Of a stretch of DNA of 64,000 nucleotides, positions 61,862 to 64,000 are shown in pieces. The position numbers and the translations under genes were made by a program. Source of the stretch: Actinophytocola algeriensis (lineage in GTDB: Bacteria > Actinomycetota > Actinomycetes > Mycobacteriales > Pseudonocardiaceae); the NCBI RefSeq assembly GCF_014203735.1, contig NZ_JACHJQ010000011.1, positions 340,603-404,602 on the forward strand. Direction: 5' to 3'. Each line of letters opens with the position of its first letter. Position 1 is the stretch's first letter. Below the pieces are notes generated by a model. It was given only the letters and a program-made list of their open reading frames with translations, was not told where the DNA came from and made no database searches.

Positions 61862-62593
61862 CTAGCCCAGGTCGATGACGAGACCCTCGTCCGCGGCGAG
61901 CAGCTCACCCGTGAAGTGGGCCGCGGCCTGCCGGAGCGACACGCCCCGGTCGTTGCCCGGCCAGAAGTGGGTGAGCAGGAGACGTCGTGCCTGCGCCTGT
62001 GCCGCCCAGTACCCGGCCTCCTCGGCCGACAGGACGTTGCGCGGCCCGTCCGGCTGGTTCTGGAGCGTCGCGTCCATGATGTAGAGATCGGCCTCGCGGC
62101 CCAGCTCCGCGAGCCGCTCCGACGGGCCGGTGTCACCTGTGTAGGCGACCGTTCTGTGCGCCGCGTGCAGGCGGATGCCCGCGTTGGTCACGTAGTGCGG
62201 CAGTTCGACGCTCGTCAGCTCGAACGGGCCCACCTTGTGGCTGCCGGGCAGCTCGTGGACGTCGAACAGCTCGGTGAGCCGCGGTTCGGGCTCCAGGCTG
62301 TCGACCAGCTCGGCGACGCCGGGCGGGCAGTACAGCGGGATCCGGTCGAAGGTGCGCTCGCCGTAGTGGCGGACCCGCAGCAGGCCGTTGAGGTCGACGC
62401 AGTGGTCACTGTGCTGGTGTGTGATGACGACGGCGTCCACCGCCCCGTTCGGGCACAGCGCGAGGAGCCGCGGCAGCGTCCCGAACCCGAGGTCCAGCAC
62501 GAGCCGGAACCCGGCGTGCTCGACGAGGAACCCGGCACACGCCCGTCCGGGCTCCGGCCAGGCAGCGCAACTCCCGAGCACGGTGATCTTCAC
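61862..62593 (-). CDS. Metallo-beta-lactamase-fold hydrolase
   Basis: 243 residues. ITHQHSDHCVDLNG is the HxHxDH metal motif; LPHYVTNAGIRL and VAYTGDTGPS provide a further His and the bridging Asp; LLLTHFWPG gives the last His. The layout is like RNase Z/phosphodiesterase-type MBL proteins; substrate unknown. GTG 62593 lies eight bases after TACGCT on the reverse strand, suggesting a leaderless message. It is divergent from the HD gene, 36 bases apart. Confidence 0.88.
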   Translation of the reverse strand: MKITVLGSCAAWPEPGRACAGFLVEHAGFRLVLDLGFGTLPRLLALCPNGAVDAVVITHQHSDHCVDLNGLLRVRHYGERTFDRIPLYCPPGVAELVDSLEPEPRLTELFDVHELPGSHKVGPFELTSVELPHYVTNAGIRLHAAHRTVAYTGDTGPSERLAELGREADLYIMDATLQNQPDGPRNVLSAEEAGYWAAQAQARRLLLTHFWPGNDRGVSLRQAAAHFTGELLAADEGLVIDLG

Positions 62594-62629
62594 GACGAGT
62601 GAGCGTAACCGCCTTGCTCGCACTTCTGT

Positions 62630-63304
62630 GTGAATGACAAGGTCACGGACGTGGACGAACCCTTGCTTGTCGAGCGTCGGCCGCTGCCCATCGACGGGCG
62701 GCTCGGACAGCAGCTGGCATTCCTGATCGAGGTGGACCGGCTCAAGACCGTGCTGCGGGCCTCGACGCTGGCGGCCGTCGACCGGCGGGAGAACGACGCC
62801 GAGCACTCCTGGCACCTCGCGCTGATGGTGCCGGTGCTCGCCGAGTACGCCGACGAGCCCATCGACGTCGGCCACACGATCCGGCTGGTCGTCGTGCACG
62901 ACCTGGTCGAGATCTACGCGGGCGACACCCCGATCTACGACGACAAGCTGCGCACCGACCAGGCCGAACGCGAGCTGGCCGCCGCCGACAAGCTGTTCGG
63001 GTTGCTGCCCGCGGACCAGGCCCGCGAGTTCCGCGCGCTGTGGGACGAGTTCGAGGAGCGCAGGACCCCGGAGGCCCGGTTCGCCAAGGCCATCGACCGG
63101 CTGGAGCCGAACCTGCTGAACTGGATGGCGGGTGGCGGCACGTGGCTGACGCCGGGAGTCACGGCGGATGTCGTTCGGTCGAGAACCGAACACATAGGTC
63201 AGGCGTCTTCAGCATTGGGAGAGGCGATGCGAGCCCTCATCACGGGTGCGGAGCGCAACGGCTGGGTTGCCGCAGGTCAGCAGGGCGACCCTGGACCCGC
63301 GTGA
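62630..63304 (+). CDS. HD-domain hydrolase (YfbR/HDDC2-like)
   Basis: 224 residues. RRENDAEHSWHLALMVPVL and VVHDLVEIYAGDTP give the H...HD...D metal motif of HD_3 proteins, whose studied members are 5'-deoxynucleotidases. PEARFAKAIDRLEPNLLNWM completes the domain. GTG 62630 is the likely start; no strong ribosome site. Nucleotidase activity is family-based inference. Confidence 0.85.
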   Translation: MNDKVTDVDEPLLVERRPLPIDGRLGQQLAFLIEVDRLKTVLRASTLAAVDRRENDAEHSWHLALMVPVLAEYADEPIDVGHTIRLVVVHDLVEIYAGDTPIYDDKLRTDQAERELAAADKLFGLLPADQAREFRALWDEFEERRTPEARFAKAIDRLEPNLLNWMAGGGTWLTPGVTADVVRSRTEHIGQASSALGEAMRALITGAERNGWVAAGQQGDPGPA

Positions 63305-63442
63305 TCGTCGGCACACCGAGGGGTCTACTCTCCCGCGACGTACCGATTGGGCTAACTCCACGCCACCGTGTGTAGGGTTTCCCAGTCTTGGGCCCCCCAA
63401 ACGGGGGTTACCCGATTGGTGACGAGCGCAGGAGGCGCACCA

Positions 63443-63751
63443 GTGCGCAACCGGGTTGTCTTGGCGGTCGCCAGGCTGGTTCGGGTGAGTGTGGTCCTGG
63501 CCCTGGTGCCGGTCGCTCTGGTGACCGGCGCGGTGGTGGCGAGCGCGAGCACGGCTGACGGCGTCGCCGCGTCCAACATGCAGTTCCCCATCGGCCCGGT
63601 CGGCATCGCGGCCGTCGTGGTCGGGCTGGGTGGCCTGGTGACCGGTCTCGTGCGGCACCACCGCCGGGTCGCGGCGGCGGCTCCGCAGGCCGCTGTGGCT
63701 TCGCAGGCGGTCGTGGCCGACGCGGAGTCCGCCGACAAGGCCGCTGCCTGA
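63443..63751 (+). CDS. Small membrane protein of unknown function
   Basis: 102 residues from GTG 63443, eight bases after AGGAGG. Two helices (VSVVLALVPVALVTGAVVA and GPVGIAAVVVGLGGLVTGLV) are joined by a polar loop (ASTADGVAASNMQF); the first may be a signal anchor. The Ala/Val-rich tail is cytoplasmic by the positive-inside rule. No known domain. Confidence 0.65.
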   Translation: MRNRVVLAVARLVRVSVVLALVPVALVTGAVVASASTADGVAASNMQFPIGPVGIAAVVVGLGGLVTGLVRHHRRVAAAAPQAAVASQAVVADAESADKAAA

Positions 63752-64000
63752 GTTTCTCCGCAGTCGCGGGCGGGACTCTGCCTTGGGCCATCGGATCTTC
63801 GCGCTGCTGGTGGTGCTGTGAAAGGCGCTTTCAGGGGCACTCAACCTGGATCCACCGATGGATTTCGGCTGTTGGTTGGTGTTGGGGTGTCTTCGGCGGA
63901 TGGGCGTGCCCTCCGGGGGCTCCTCGCCGGAGGGGCAGGTCTCTGGGATGGCCTCTCGGTTTTGCAGTTCTTCTTGCGTTGGGTGCGGGTCTGCCTGCCA
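63752..64000. other. Right-hand end: palindrome copy D and a GC hairpin, no gene
   Basis: 63815-63845 is a short copy of the dispersed palindrome (TGAAAG-GCG-CTTTCA at 63819-63833, then GGGGCACTCAAC). Around 63908-63940 CCCTCCGG...CCGGAGGG can form a hairpin. Frames here are not gene-like, and the element continues past the window. Confidence 0.5.
63815..63845. repeat. Dispersed palindromic element, copy D
   Basis: GCTGTGAAAGGCGCTTTCA followed by GGGGCACTCAAC; the first part equals copy B and the second equals the loop wording of copy A, tying all four copies into one family. Confidence 0.65.

Overview
This 64 kb window is high-GC actinobacterial chromosome, most likely from a member of the Pseudonocardiaceae (Lentzea, Saccharothrix or Actinosynnema-like; the genus is inferred). 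The signs are very high GC at third codon positions, many GTG starts, many apparently leaderless genes, ATGA-coupled operons, an mce operon with its own ATPase, an SsgA-type sporulation regulator, PF04672 methyltransferase and DUF1918/DUF3017/DUF5336 proteins. I see no rRNA, tRNA, CRISPR, prophage or insertion sequence. It reads as core chromosome with small dispersed repeats. Left part (1-7.5 kb): a truncated EamA transporter, two adjacent PknB-like membrane kinases, two single-pass membrane proteins with related extracytoplasmic C-terminal domains, a PIG-L deacetylase, a small membrane protein and an AroQ chorismate mutase with what looks like a Phe/Tyr attenuator. Second part (7.6-22.5 kb): chorismate mutase, UvrD1/PcrA helicase, M23 peptidase, sucC, sucD, a DUF5336 protein, a PerM-like protein, purN and purH. 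This follows the order of M. tuberculosis Rv0948c-Rv0957 as I remember it, with a 123-bp tandem-repeat tract and a polytopic membrane protein inserted before sucC. Third part (22.7-38 kb): a complete Mce lipid-import operon (ATPase, two YrbE permeases, MceA-F, two Mce-associated proteins), then three secreted proteins and a PucR-type regulator. A short repeat encoding a 22-26 codon mini-ORF sits at two gene junctions of this operon and again before the helicase gene. Fourth part (38.2-45 kb): a decayed SRPBCC/ArsR pair, then the SOS mutasome genes imuA', imuB, a tiny cysteine-rich ORF and dnaE2, with two perfect LexA boxes. Fifth part (45-64 kb): GNAT, universal-stress and pentapeptide-repeat proteins, a large TNT-domain protein, a DMT transporter, folD-DUF3017, mdh, an SsgA-like protein, methyltransferases, a HhH-GPD glycosylase, a serine hydrolase, icd, a metallo-hydrolase and an HD-domain hydrolase. 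The clearest unusual signals are the attenuator (7483-7595), the mini-ORF linker family (7686, 25411, 29732), a dispersed palindrome family (10179, 36585, 56035, 63815) and an orphan perfect operator palindrome (38102-38122).
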